In this document: positions 1-10,021 of the stretch, piece after piece
Layout of the letters: the number at the start of each line of letters is the position of its first letter
Position numbering within the stretch: the stretch's first letter is position 1
Origin: Agapetus fuscipes
Lineage: Eukaryota; Arthropoda; Insecta; Trichoptera; Glossosomatidae
DNA length: 64,000 bases
Direction: 5' to 3'
Assembly (NCBI GenBank): GCA_951799405.1
Contig: OX637332.1
Span: 31,658,832 to 31,722,831, forward strand
Made by a program: the position numbers and the translations under genes
Notes under the pieces: generated by a model
The model's input: the letters and a program-made list of their open reading frames with translations, nothing else
What the model was told of the DNA's origin: nothing
Databases searched by the model: none

Positions 1-17
1 GAATTGACAACTTACCG

Positions 18-191
18 GCTCCCTGGCTGGTACTTATTTCTTGTAAAGGATGAGTAAACCTTGATGGTAATTTATTTTTGGTTTGAAATAAACATCGAAA
101 TAGGAAATGATTTCTCACACCGTCAGCGGGATTTGAACCCAATCTCTCGGCATGGAATGCAACCACTCTAACAACTGAGCTATCGACCGAA
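18..191 (-). mobile_element. B SINE, 5' part
   Basis: On the minus strand this opens with the tRNA-like head (GCTCAGTTG near the A-box position, then GGTTCAAATCCC as a B-box) followed by the B body. It stops in the body near position 18, so the 3' third and tail are missing. Confidence 0.8.
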
Positions 192-872
192 TTTTATATT
201 AAACAAAAAGTGTATTGTAAAACTTCAGTTAATTATGAACTCACTGAACATTACCTGACATGAAAATTAAATTGAAATTGTTTTTATTTTACAATCGTTG
301 TAAGTAAACCAAGGCGAGATAATAAAATGTAAAAAAGTTTCAGGAAAATGTTGTTAAAATTTTTCCTCTCAGGTAAGAAATATTATCTGAAATACACTTG
401 AGTTACCTAGGTACTAGGTCACTAACCAAAAAGCGGAAACCTGCAGGTACATACTTTTTTTACAACCTTTCTATAGGTACATATCTGCTTTTCCAACGTG
501 AGTAAAACGTTTTCATTAATTAACATTTTTGCCTGAGGAGACGATTCATTTTTCCGTAACTTTTTTTGTTATCGCTTTTATCATTTTAAATTACGACGAG
601 ATTCTAATGTTTCATTGCCTGGAATTGACATTTTTTGTACCAACGCACACAAAAACTGTAGGTAATTTTTCTGGCTTTTTTTTTAGCTCTGTGTAATGAG
701 ATGATTTAACTTTTTTTTTAATTAACCATCATTATTCAAGAGTTTTTACTTTATGAACTGACGCCACAAAAAATACAAAATTATTATTAGTTACATTTTC
801 ATTTTATCTAAACAAACTTCCTCTTGTGATCCAGACTACCAGCTATCACGTCATTTCTTCGGAGGTCTCTTC
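192..872. other. AT-rich stretch without recognised feature
   Basis: Only short homopolymer runs are visible; there is no ORF above 60 codons and no similarity to the repeat families seen elsewhere in the window. Confidence 0.5.
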
Positions 873-1085
873 TTTAAATAGATTAGTGAAGAGGAATTCA
901 ATTCACTATTTTTTTTTCCTGGCCTTAAACAGGTATCAACGCAGTCAATTAATTATTCATTCTTTAATATTTTAATGAATTATTAATTAATAAATACCCA
1001 ATGTATAATATATGTTAAACAAGGGTCGAAGTTATTGTCGATAGAACATGATACAGGCGGGGTTCGAACCAGTCTTCTTTCGGTT
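873..1085 (-). mobile_element. C SINE copy, head degraded
   Basis: Read on the minus strand it shows the GGTTCGAACC-type B-box, the GACCCTTGTTTAAC linker and the AATTAATTATTCAT middle of family C, ending near the 873-880 AT boundary. The A-box side of the head is not recognisable. Confidence 0.65.
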
Positions 1086-1582
1086 GGGGGTTTTTTTTGT
1101 AAATTTTCAAACTGTTTTTATTTATTAATCAATAAAATACAACATAATACATATGATACATAATAGCATACAAAAAACAAAAGAAGAAAAAATAATAAAT
1201 TACATTAAAACTAAGGGTTCTCTTTATAAACCTCCTATTCTTCCCCCCATTCCTTTTCCTCTCTTTACGTGATGATTAAGTTGATAGTCGTTTTCTCTTT
1301 TTTTTTTCTAAATTTTTCTTGTTTCTCCTTCTTAATTAAGCTGTAAACGAAATTATACTACATTATGTTTGCAAACTTTGCTGGTTTTTGAATTGTTATA
1401 ACTATGTTGTTATTCACATATAGTATGTACATGTAGAACTGTTTGTTTAATAAAAATAAAATAAACGATACATGAGATCCCATTGTTTCCCATTCCCATT
1501 CAAATATTGAATATGCGCGTTTAACGAATTTTCTAAGATTTTAATTTCTATTGTTTGTGTATTAACACTGTGAAAATTCAAA
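1086..1582. other. AT-rich stretch without recognised feature
   Basis: Low-complexity A/T with TTTTTCT runs around 1290-1340. No ORF or family match was seen. Confidence 0.5.
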
Positions 1583-2008
1583 TTTATTAATATTTTTAAT
1601 TTTAAGGATCAATTCGCCGCTGTTATGACCGCGGGGATCGAGACAGGTTATTTGGAACCGGATAACGCTGGTTCGAATCCCGCGACGATAACTTCGACCC
1701 TGGTTCAACAGATGCCGTTGCATGCACACAAGCTTCTGCTTTCGCATGAAGACAACTGGCCAGGCAAAATAGGTTGGTGGATTGCATTCCTTTCCACAAA
1801 TTTATTTATTAAAAAAAAAAAAAAAACTAATAAAACACTGCTTTATTTTCACTAATACTTATATAATTTATTTAAAAAAAATAAAACACTAACGTTTTCA
1901 ATATATTGTCATCGTTAGGTAAAGATTTTAAAAATACATTATGTATAAGTGAAAATAAAGCAGTGTTTTATTGGAATTGATCCTTAAAATTAAAAATATT
2001 AATAATTT
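1583..2008. mobile_element. K foldback element split by a D SINE
   Basis: The outer left arm (about 1583-1612, ATTTTTAATTTTAAGGATC) is the reverse complement of the outer right arm (about 1973-2005). The inner arms, around AATAAAACACTGCTTTATTT at 1831-1855 and its complement at 1945-1970, also pair. In the left arm the outer and inner parts are separated by the D SINE at 1615-1826. In the right arm they are contiguous, which gives the empty-site structure. A relative is at 35704-35877, and a shorter one at 54477-54603. Confidence 0.7.
1615..1826 (+). mobile_element. D SINE, full length with poly-A
   Basis: The head is tRNA-like, with GGTTCGAATCCC at 1671-1682 as B-box. The body contains TGCACACAAGCTTCTGC and TTTCGCATGAAGAC, then the 3' domain shared with family C (AGGCAAAATAGGTTGGTGG) and a poly-A run at about 1811-1825. 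A second copy is at 52014-52219. The 3' domain is shared with family C although the heads differ. Confidence 0.8.
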
Positions 2009-2027
2009 TCTCCGGCAATAACCAGTA

Positions 2028-2285
2028 CGCTGCCTTACATAGTTCTTGTTTGCCGTATAGATCATTAAGCTAATTTTACATGACCAATGTTTCCATGTGT
2101 ACTGGACCAATTTATGAAAACAGGAAATCGATTTAAAAAATATTTTAAACAACTCTCACATTATCGAGTTTTACGTTTTTTCTTAGCTCAGATTGTGTAG
2201 AATTTTATTCTTAAAACAACTGCATTAAAAAGTTATATTTGACAGAATTGGTCTATACGGCAAGCAAGAACTGGGGGAGTGAGTA
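2028..2285. mobile_element. J MITE, complete copy
   Basis: The ends are inverted repeats: AGTTCTTGTTTGCCGTATAG at 2041-2060 pairs with the complement of GGTCTATACGGCAAGCAAG ending near 2270. Copy J2 at 20599-20852 lies in the opposite orientation and shares the interior (for example TCTTAGCTCAGATTGTGTAG). No coding capacity. No target duplication could be fixed by eye. Confidence 0.75.
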
Positions 2286-3023
2286 GGTAGCAAAATTAAA
2301 GAAACCTCGTACCTACTTGATTTTTTTTAAGTTCACATTTTTATTTGACTGCAATGGTAATATTATGATTTCTGATCCGCAGCCTGGTACGTGTGTTAAA
2401 TAATAAAATGCAGAGCACTGCTCGCTGTTCCCCCTTTCTCATTGAATTTGCGCGGGAACGTGCTATTGATACAAAAAAAAGTGACGATGAGGAGTCCCCG
2501 GCCTAACTGGATTATGATCCGGTCTCTGATTAAAGGGGGGCCAGCACGACCCACTTCCGGAGTGTTCTGGCCCCCTTTTAGCTGAATCCGAATTCATGTA
2601 TACTATACTTATTGTGTTGTTTAACAAACGAGGATAATTTTTTACGTGCATTTATAATCAGTATTTTTCTGAAATCGTTTTTAAAAATTATTATTTAAAT
2701 AATTACTCTACCGGTGTGCTCGGAACGTTTTTCTGCACAGATGCATTGTTACAAATTTCAATTTTGTTAGATGTCATAGCGTTAAAGATTTTAAATTATG
2801 ATTACGGTCGTCTTTTCGGAATGAAAAAAAAAACGGATGTTACTGACCGTGGAAAGAGATGAACGATTTTCTCTACGTTTCGTCAGAGTCATATCCGACG
2901 TCTTCAAGAGGCGTGTGTCTTCTACGAATAAGAAACACGAACTGATGAATTGTTGTCTTTTGTTGAGGTCGAAGGTTGTAGGTACATTTATTGACCTTCG
3001 GTGATGCTTCCATAGATGCTCCC
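2286..3023. other. Unassigned stretch with one strong hairpin
   Basis: No family match apart from the hairpin listed separately. The ORFs here are short and show no recognisable domain. Confidence 0.5.
2532..2579. repeat. GC-rich hairpin
   Basis: AAAGGGGGGCCAGCAC and GTGTTCTGGCCCCCTTTT form an inverted repeat with about 13 paired bases around a 15-20 base loop. It could be a MITE remnant; nothing shows a function. Confidence 0.6.
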
Positions 3024-3076
3024 GAGGGGGCTGGCATTCATTTATTGTGAAGGCTAAGTAAGCCTTGCCGGAGTCA
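3024..3076 (-). mobile_element. B SINE fragment
   Basis: About 50 bp of the B body (GAGGGGGCTGGCATTCATTT...) directly abuts a LINE Z fragment, so either the LINE truncated into it or an exchange joined them. Confidence 0.65.
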
Positions 3077-3077
3077 T

Positions 3078-3246
3078 TACCTTTTTCATACAAGTCCTCC
3101 TTTTATAATCTATCTATAATATAATGACTCTGGATATCCCATTCATTCGCTATTTCAGAAATTTGATCCATCCATACTTTTCTCGGTCTTCCTCAAGCAC
3201 GACATCCATCTATTCTTGCAAAATATTCTTTCTTCGTACGTCATCG
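3078..3246 (-). pseudogene. LINE Z reverse-transcriptase C-terminus, fragment
   Basis: Minus-strand translation gives pieces of the same C-terminal tail as at 31558-32037 (the DGCRGRGRPRKVWMDQI region, here altered, then the NEWDIQS and MKKV regions), with frameshifts. It is a dead 5'- and 3'-truncated copy. Confidence 0.65.
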
Positions 3247-3835
3247 TTGTAAACCGTTCAGTATTGCATAAAATACATAAAAATATGGAAACTTCCTCAA
3301 ACTGTTTTCTATAGTATTTTTTAAAGGGAAAAGTTATTATATTTTAAGCTCAGTGAAGTTCTTGGTACAGAAGTTAAGCGAGACCAACTTAGACCCCTAA
3401 TAATTTTTGCATTACATTGAAAGCTAAAATAGGAGCTTGATTCATATATAATGGTTTTTGCGATAAATCTCTCAACTATAGTTGCAGAAAGGGTGTAAAG
3501 TTTCGACTAGGGTCATGGTTAACTTATTATACAAAACCTGAGCGAAATACATCGCTGCGAACGTTGAAATCACGTCAACCAATGTCACTTACACACGTAT
3601 TCACAAACGATGCTATGAGAATTTGTGTTGCCATGCGTGAATCCTAAATACTCGTACTCGTTTGTTTGTTTTTAATGCAAGGACCAATGATACAAACGAG
3701 TACAATGGGTCAATTTACGAATATTATCGGTTGTTTGATCTACAATATTTTTGGCTTAACATTGTTTTTAAGAGAAAATTAATATTGGAAAAGACTATGT
3801 TTCTATTGGGGGTTTCTCATTGGCAGATGATGGCA
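3247..3835. other. Unassigned stretch
   Basis: AT-rich, with no recognised repeat. The 62-codon ORF at 3662-3850 runs into the B SINE tail and looks like chance. Confidence 0.5.
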
Positions 3836-4177
3836 TCGCAACGCAACTAAACGCAACTAAGCTACACATATAGTGTAACTTCTTGCCGCGTTATCCCCGA
3901 AGGGGTCGCATGTGGCGAGTTAAACCTATTTATTTTTACAGGTAAGGGGGCCGGCCTTACGCCAACCACTTCAGTTGAAGTGGGGGCTTTCCCAGCTCCC
4001 GAGGGGGCTGGTACTCATTTATTGTGAAGGCTGAGTAAACCTTGCCGGTAATTTTATTATGGGGTTTGAAATAAACACCGAAATAGGAAATCATTTCTAA
4101 CACCCTCCTCAGCGGGATTCGAACCCGAGCTCACGGGGTAGAATGCGAGCACTCTACTAACTGAGCTATCGACCGGA
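3836..4177 (-). mobile_element. B SINE, near full length
   Basis: This is a reference copy of the family. On the minus strand the order is: a tRNA-like head from GGTCGATAGCTCAGTTAGT with GGGTTCGAATCCC as B-box; a body with CCCCAATAA-type and CAAGGTTTACTCAGCC motifs; a GC-rich part with a self-complementary CCACTTCAACTGAAGTGG; TACACTATATGTGTAGC near the end; and a tail of repeated GTTGC units. The two boxes imply an internal RNA polymerase III promoter. The tRNA-like head is too altered to be a working tRNA gene. Retroposition by a LINE enzyme is inferred from the structure. Confidence 0.85.
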
Positions 4178-4213
4178 CTAATCCCTTCATTATATCATCC
4201 CTTCATTATAGCA

Positions 4214-4468
4214 TCTATAATAATCTATAATCTAAGTTGCAAGGATATATTCATTTAAAGCTCTCAGATGTATGCCCACAAACCAACAAGTGTAGTTCGC
4301 GCTTACAAATGCTGAATGTGTACTTACAAATAAAATCCAAACCTCAAATGAACATAAGCCCCACAACTTTTGCCGACCTTCCCTGAAACAGGGGTGACAT
4401 TGGCAAAGTGAACCATTTTTTACAGTATGGGTGGTCAGCCTCATACCAACCTTTAAGTCAAGGAATCC
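4214..4468 (-). mobile_element. A repeat, subfamily a
   Basis: On the minus strand it runs from CTTGACTTAAAGGTTGGTAT to CTTGCAACTTAGATTATAG. It has the GCGAACTACACTTGTTGG variant of subfamily a, like 10623-10877 and 37683-37930. No coding sequence. Confidence 0.85.
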
Positions 4469-4471
4469 CTT

Positions 4472-4732
4472 CTTATATAAATCTAAATGTAAGCTGCAAG
4501 GATATGTATCATTTGAGATTCATATTAAATGCATTCCCACAAGCAGACACGCATAATTTCGCGCTCACACATGCCGCATGTAGACTTACAATATAAAAAA
4601 CCCAATTCTCAAATGGACATTAGCCCTGCAACTCTTGCCGACCTTCTCTGAAACAGGGGTGACATTGGCAAAGTGAACCATTTGTACAGTATGGGTGGTC
4701 AGCCTCATATCAACCTATAAGTAAAGGAACTA
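4472..4732 (-). mobile_element. A repeat, subfamily b
   Basis: Head to tail with the previous copy, but it carries the subfamily b signature (GCGCGAAATTATGCGTGTC and CATGCGGCATGTG on the minus strand). The two copies are therefore separate insertions and not a tandem duplication. Confidence 0.85.
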
Positions 4733-5241
4733 ATAAAAAATATGAGATTTCTTTCTATCTACGTATATAATTCATTATGACCTTATTTGTTTTTTCCTGG
4801 ATATGCTTAAACTTATTCACAGCATTGTAAGTTCTCATTCTCATTGCATCGTTTGTGAATAACATTTCTGAACCCTTTGACAAAACTGAATTTAGTGAGC
4901 AATAAAAAGGGGGAGTAAGTAAGTAAGCGCCGCATTATTTGTAGTGATGTTTTTTTGGCGAACACAGCGATCACTTTTATCATGCTCGCATGAGGTCCGG
5001 ACGCCACTGTCAAAGTCCTCGTGATTGATGGGGTCACCGGAATGTCCCAAAAACTGCGAGATCCGCCCACGCCAATGGGAAATGTGTATTATGAAGATTT
5101 AACAAACACACTCTTTTTGCTTTCCCTGTTTCTTCCTGGAGATCATAAAAAAATGATATTTCTGTTGAAAAAAAAACTTTTTTTTTTCATGAAAATATAT
5201 TATGAACTACGAATGTACAAATATGTGTACTAGATGTTACT
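4733..5241. other. Unassigned stretch
   Basis: No recognised repeat or domain. The two ORFs of 70-85 codons overlap on opposite strands and are unconvincing. Confidence 0.5.
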
Positions 5242-5682
5242 ACCCTGGGTTGGAAGTCTCATCACCACGGTAATTTTTACCTACCGAATATCGGTAATAT
5301 TTGTATGAAGACCTGTCAATCCAAGATGACCGCAAGTGGACAGCTGATTGGTCTTGATCCAAATATTCGGTCTCGTAATTGGAAGGTTGGGGATTCGAAT
5401 CCCGGTGGAGCACAAAAAAAACCATTTATATTTTCAAATTTGCTCTTCGCTGGGTTGAAAAATTCTTAAACCTGTAGGTACCAAAGACCAGTCATCAAAA
5501 GATCCATCCAGCTTTACAGCAACTGGGTCTTGCTTGAGAATTGGCGCTTTATACAGCGACAACCAAGTTTGCAGAGGGCTCTTGAGGTGTGATACACACA
5601 AAAAAAAGCGCTCACCAAATAAATCAGCTTAATTGTTTTCTTTTTTTAATGATATTCGTTAGGTAAGAATTACCGGGGTGAT
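5242..5682. mobile_element. G MITE split by an E SINE
   Basis: The left part, 5242-5338, carries the G inverted end (GGAAGTCTCATCACCACGG, then ACCTACCGAATATCGGTAAT). The other end reappears at 5650-5682 as GATATTCGTTAGGTAAGAAT then TACCGGGGTGAT. Between them lies the E SINE. G3 at 38515-38688 shows the unbroken structure. Confidence 0.7.
5339..5640 (+). mobile_element. E SINE, head truncated
   Basis: Starts within the tRNA-like head (CTCGTAATTGGAAGG, then GGATTCGAATCCC as B-box) and continues through the conserved body (GCTCTTCGCTGGGTTGAAAA, GAATTGGCGCTTTATACAGC, CTCTTGAGGTGTGATACAC) to AAATAAATCAGCTTAAT. The A-box half is missing compared with 54150-54440. Confidence 0.8.
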
Positions 5683-5937
5683 TCCTTGACTGATAGGTTG
5701 GTATGATGTTGACCACCCATACTGTAAAAAATGGTTTGCCAATGTCACCCCTGTTTTAGGGAAGGTCGGTAAGAGTTGCAGGGCTTATGTTCATTTGAGA
5801 TTGGATTTTTTATATTGTAGGTCCACATGCGGCATGTGTGAGCGCGAAATTACGCGTGTCTGCTTGTGGAAATGCATTTAATATGAATCTCAAACGATAC
5901 ATATCTTTGCAACTTAGATTTAGATTAGATTTAGATG
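5683..5937 (+). mobile_element. A repeat, subfamily b
   Basis: Complete from CCTTGACTGATAGGTTGG to CAACTTAGATTTAGATTAG; it begins directly at the end of the G element. Confidence 0.85.
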
Positions 5938-5986
5938 AAATTTCCACCCCTGGCCAGCTATTTCGCTGTTTTTTCCCGTTCCACGC

Positions 5987-6241
5987 TAGAACGAATCATG
6001 ACATAACGACACATGACAGGACGACACATGACAGAACATCATAATGACAAACCATCACAAGACAAAACATCACATGAGAAGAATCATAATATAAAAAACA
6101 TCACACATACCTAAAACAGAACATACCATAAACGGCACATGGAAAAAACACATGTTCTGTTTCAGGTATCTATTTTTTGTCATAGTGATGTTTTGACATG
6201 TGTCGTTATGTCATGTGTCGTTTTGTCACTGTGCCGTTCTA
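5987..6241. mobile_element. L foldback element with tandem-repeat arms (short copy)
   Basis: The left arm has units of about 15 bp such as ACGACACATGACATA. The right arm (about 6193-6241) has the reverse complement, such as TCATGTGTCGTTTTG. The ends, TAGAACG and CGTTCTA, are inverted. The centre (CATCACA... and TGATGTTTTG) also pairs loosely. A longer relative is at 32618-33156. No ORF supports a transposase. No target duplication seen. Confidence 0.75.
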
Positions 6242-6701
6242 TCCTGTCCCTGTTTATCCCGACAACAGCTATGGACGATTAAATAATGTTTTAATTTTGA
6301 TTGGCAGAAAACAATACACCGAAACGAAATTTCATCTTGTTTATCTGTTCAATTTGTCCATTAAGATAATAATGTATTTTTGTTTGGGATACCATTCCCC
6401 CTGAGGCGCTCTATACTTGTTCTTATTTATCTTCATCCTTGCTTTTTGCTCTTTCAATTTGCCGACGTAATCCTCTCTATCCATGTGAGCCGAGGATTAT
6501 CGTCCTTCATATTGCCTGTGGCAGCAGTCATTATTCTCAATATCTCTGACCACACTGGAATCTCCTTTTTTGTATGTTTGTTTGTCAAGTAAGCTACAAA
6601 GCAAGCATACATATTAATTATTCAGAAAATGTAGATATACGTAATTGACTCGAGAACAAACGATGTAATTGGTATTTTCGTGGATGATGATAAAAAAAAA
6701 A
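6242..6701. other. Unassigned stretch
   Basis: No repeat family recognised. The ORFs of 68-70 codons at 6198-6592 lack any familiar motif. Confidence 0.5.
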
Positions 6702-6914
6702 GGTTCACTTTGCCAATGTCACCCCTGTTTCAGGGAAGGACGGCAAGAGTTGCAGGGCTTATGTTCATTTGAGATTGGGTTTTTATATTGCAGGTCCCCA
6801 TGCGGCATGTGTTAGCGCGAAATTATACATGTCTGCTTGTGGGAATGCATTTAATATAAATCTTAAATGATATATATCTTTGCAGCTTAGATTAGATTAG
6901 ATTAGATTAGATGA
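6702..6914 (+). mobile_element. A repeat, 5'-truncated, subfamily b
   Basis: Starts at GGTTCACTTTGCCAATGTC after an A-run and ends in GCTTAGATTAGATTAGATTA. The start inside the element is what 5' truncation during reverse transcription would give. Confidence 0.85.
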
Positions 6915-7250
6915 TGATGATGGATGATTTCTTTCCTGTGGCGCCATTTAATGGTCCAGGACCATCTCAAGGGCGCCATGGCTTCTGGAGAAAAGTAGTG
7001 TCTTCAGTTCCTTTCTGAAGGTGGTGGTAGGCTGGTTCGCGCGAACACCGATGGGCAAATTGTTCCAGGCAACCGGCCCGGCCACCGCAAAGCTTCTGTC
7101 TGCAAAATTTGATGTGTTTGCTCTATTGGGCACTATAACCTTGTTGACAGCAGTAAGGGCAGAGCGTAGTGGTCTTTTTGAAGTCCCGTCGACAGAGCAT
7201 AGCTCAGCGAGACATGGGGATGATGAGTTTTCAGAGAAAACATTAAATAA
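6915..7250 (-). pseudogene. V LINE 3' end (L2/CR1-like), C-terminus
   Basis: The minus-strand frame ending at 6948 encodes DRSFAVAGPVAWNNLP, then TTTFRKELKTLLF. This matches the signature (R.F...A...WN.LP......F+..LK..LF) at the C-terminus of many L2/CR1-clade non-LTR reverse transcriptases. After the stop the 3' UTR ends in a (ATC)n tail that abuts the tail of the neighbouring A copy. The copy is strongly 5'-truncated. The clade is assigned by motif memory, not by alignment. Confidence 0.75.
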
Positions 7251-7866
7251 AACAATAGGATAATACCAAGGGTATGGTTCATGATGGTGCAATAAAGAAA
7301 TAATCCATATTGTTACGTTTTCTGTTGGATTCTCTTTTAGTTAATATGCAATTTATTTTTTATAGAATTTATTGTTCACAATTTACTTCCCAACTTGACA
7401 ACACTGCTTATAGGTGTTACTTAACTGTTCTCTTGCGACTCTGCTGTCCGTACCATTTTGATCTCTTTTATAAGGAACCAGAGGAGTATTTCGTGCATTT
7501 ACTAGATAATTCCACCACCAGAGTGTTATGTACACACACTAATACAATTCACCTTTTTATTCCAGATGGTTCCGTCTTATTGTGTATGCGTGTATAAGCC
7601 CGCGTATTTCAAGTTCGCGACAATATATTTTTAAAGGGTTTTTGGTTCACAAATCTAAAATTTTCTTATTTAAATTTTCTAAAATTTTATCTAAATTTTC
7701 ATCAATAATATTAAATACGCTTTTTTTCATGGTGATATTTTTATCATTTATTATTTTCTAGTTTTTTACCAACAACTTCTAAGATTTTTCTCAAAACTGA
7801 AGCAATTCTTACAAACAAACAAAAATGTCACATCTCTACACAGAACACATAAATTGTAAAGGTTTC
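7251..7866. other. Unassigned stretch
   Basis: The ORF at 7310-7597 (95 codons) has no recognisable domain and ordinary AT-rich composition. Nothing else stands out. Confidence 0.5.
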
Positions 7867-8040
7867 ACCAAACAGGAAGCGTTTTTAGCGCGCGTCAAGG
7901 CGCTAACACGTCATCCCGGTTATAAACTTCGACGCGTTATAACGCTGCGTTTTGATATACTGAACATCTATATAAAATAAGCAACGGCGTTTTAGCGCTG
8001 CATCCTTGACGCGCGCTAAAACGCTTCCTGTTTGTCGAAG
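7867..8040. mobile_element. H MITE with GC-rich inverted ends
   Basis: CAGGAAGCGTTTTTAGCGCG at the left pairs with CGCGCTAAAACGCTTCCTG at the right over about 32 bp. The interior also pairs (GGCGCTAACACG, GCGTTTTAGCGC). The flanks AAGGTTT and AAGCTTT could be a diverged 7-bp target duplication. Only copy in the window. Confidence 0.75.
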
Positions 8041-8073
8041 CTTTAAGGTTTTTTCAGCCACCAAACTATTCTA

Positions 8074-8540
8074 ATCTAATCTAAGTTGTTATGATAAATT
8101 TCATTTAAAATTCGTATAAAATGCATTCCCATAAGCAGACACGTAGAAGTTCGCGCTTACACATGCCGAATAATAATACTATAAGGATAATTTATTTGGT
8201 GGGCGCTGTTTTTGTGTGAATCACACCTCAAGTGCCCTCTGCGAGCGTGGTCGTCGTTATAGACAGCGCCAGTTTTCAAGCAAGACTCAGTTGCTGTAAG
8301 GCTGGATGGACCTTTGGTGACCGGTCTTTGGTAAAGGTATATAAATTTTTCAACCCAGCGATGAGCATTTTGAAAAAAATAAATAGTATATTTTTGTGCT
8401 CCGCCGGAATTCGAACCTTCCATTTACGTGCCCGAAGTGTAACTACCAGACTACGAACCGGTCATTGTGAACTTACAAGATACATAAAAGCCCAATCCTA
8501 AATGAACACAAGCCCTGCAACTCTTGCCGACCTTCCCAAA
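8074..8540 (-). mobile_element. A repeat split by an E SINE
   Basis: The tail-side piece, 8074-8169 (CTAATCTAATCTAAG to CACATGCCG), and the head-side piece, 8464-8540 (GTGAACTTACAAGATACAT to CTTGCCGACC), become one A copy when the E SINE is left out. The last part of the head is missing. Confidence 0.8.
8170..8463 (-). mobile_element. E SINE, full length
   Basis: On the minus strand: an ACCGGTTCGTAGTCTGGTAG head with a B-box near GGTTCGAATTCC, the E body, and an end near TTATCCTTATAGTATTATT. There is no 5S-like sequence in front of its head, unlike the copy at 54150. Confidence 0.85.
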
Positions 8541-9246
8541 TGCTAATCCAAATTTGTTAAAAATTTAAGAGTTGACAGTTTTACGAACATTAAACTTGAT
8601 ATGTTGAGTATAAATGATAAGATTTTAGTGGGCCATATTGGGAAGTCTTGTACCAGCAGCGCGGGAGAGCAAGAGGTCGCACATCGAGGATATTTCTTCG
8701 GGCCGAGACTTCCGACGGCTCGCAGCGATAAGTTATAGCAAACTACCACGCAAGGTAAATGGCGGAGTTAGCCGCGTCCCTTCCTGGACGACTCTTGCTT
8801 AAAATTTATAGAAAGATAAAATGCTGGATTGTAAATAATTGCTGCAGGGCGATGAGATAAAATAATGTCTACTCCAGCATCCCGTTTCCAAGGATAACAT
8901 GATCATTTTCACCTTTTTATGTAGATAAAGATTTTGGTGTTTTATCACAGATTTTTATAGGTTCTAAAAGTCAAATTTACTAACTAATGTTTTGTTTTTA
9001 AGGTTTGGCGGTTCACATTAGTGAGAGTCCATTTCATCCAAACAAAACAAAGTTCGCATCCATTTTAAATCATAATGAATTGCTTTCTGAGAAAAAAAAA
9101 ATAGACAATGGTGAAGACTTTGAAAAGCAAATTCAAGCACTTTTGATTGATCATCTGAAATTTACATAATTTTAAATTAATGTTTACATGTAGAATATTT
9201 AAATTATTATGAGAGATCTTTTAAGTTTGAATATATCTTTCACATA
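8541..9246. other. Unassigned stretch
   Basis: A GC-richer patch at 8650-8790 (TCGGGCCGAGACTTCC and neighbours) has no recognised coding signal; the rest is AT-rich. Confidence 0.5.
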
Positions 9247-9548
9247 CGCAAAAACGTGACTAAGCTACACAATTATTGTAACTTCTTAACGTGTTCTCCC
9301 CAAAAGATTCGCATGTAACGAGTGGAACCTATTTAATTGTACAGGTAAGGGTTGAAGCTAGTTAAAGTAGGGGGGGGGGGGGGTTCTCAGCTCCTGAGGG
9401 GGCTGGTACTCATTTCTTGTGAAGGCTGAGTAAAAATTGCTGGTGTTTTATTTTTGGTTTGAAATAAATACCGAAATGGGAAATAATTTCTGACAACCTC
9501 GGTGGGACTAGAATGCAAGCACTCTTCCAACTGAGCTATCGACCGAAT
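9247..9548 (-). mobile_element. B SINE with a G14 run
   Basis: Diverged but recognisable from tail side to head. It holds a run of 14 G at 9370-9383, in the place where other copies read AGTGGGGGTT or similar. The run is probably slippage, or an assembly artefact. Confidence 0.8.
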
Positions 9549-9780
9549 AGACCTAGTCAAATTTTCAAGAAACGGCGCTGTAGAAAAAATCACGGGAATC
9601 TTCAAAGACATGAACGATAGATGAATGGGTATAGTTTATGTTTCCAGAGAAAGAGGATTAGTTTGGAGCTCGAGAGTGTTGGGTATTACTGGGTCTCCTG
9701 TTTTCGATGTTTTCACTTTAATGGTGTAAGTAACCGTAAGACTTCGACAGACTTACAAATAAATATGAATGTTATACATA

Positions 9781-10021
9781 GAATCTATAATCTAAGTTGC
9801 AAAAATACATTGTCATTTAAGGTTCATTCAATTTATGACATACATATGCACAATGCACATGCTGCACGACCATGTTTACATACAAAATAAACCAAACCTC
9901 GCATGAAAATAACCTTTGCAACTTTTGAGTCTTTCTCTGTAACCGAGGTGGCATTGAAATAAATGAAACAAGTTTTTACAGTATGGGAGGTCATCCTCAT
10001 ACCAACCTATTAGACAAGAAA
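9781..10021 (-). mobile_element. A repeat, subfamily c (diverged)
   Basis: Has the subfamily c traits seen also at 14076-14326 and 59888-60111: a GCCACCTCGGTT form instead of GTCACCCCTGTTT, and a GTTTATTTTGTATG middle on the minus strand. Confidence 0.75.

Noticed and set aside
4128..4177. Functional tRNA genes at the B, C, D and E heads
   Set aside because: The B-box is clear, but the acceptor and anticodon arms do not pair well and each head continues into a repeated SINE body.
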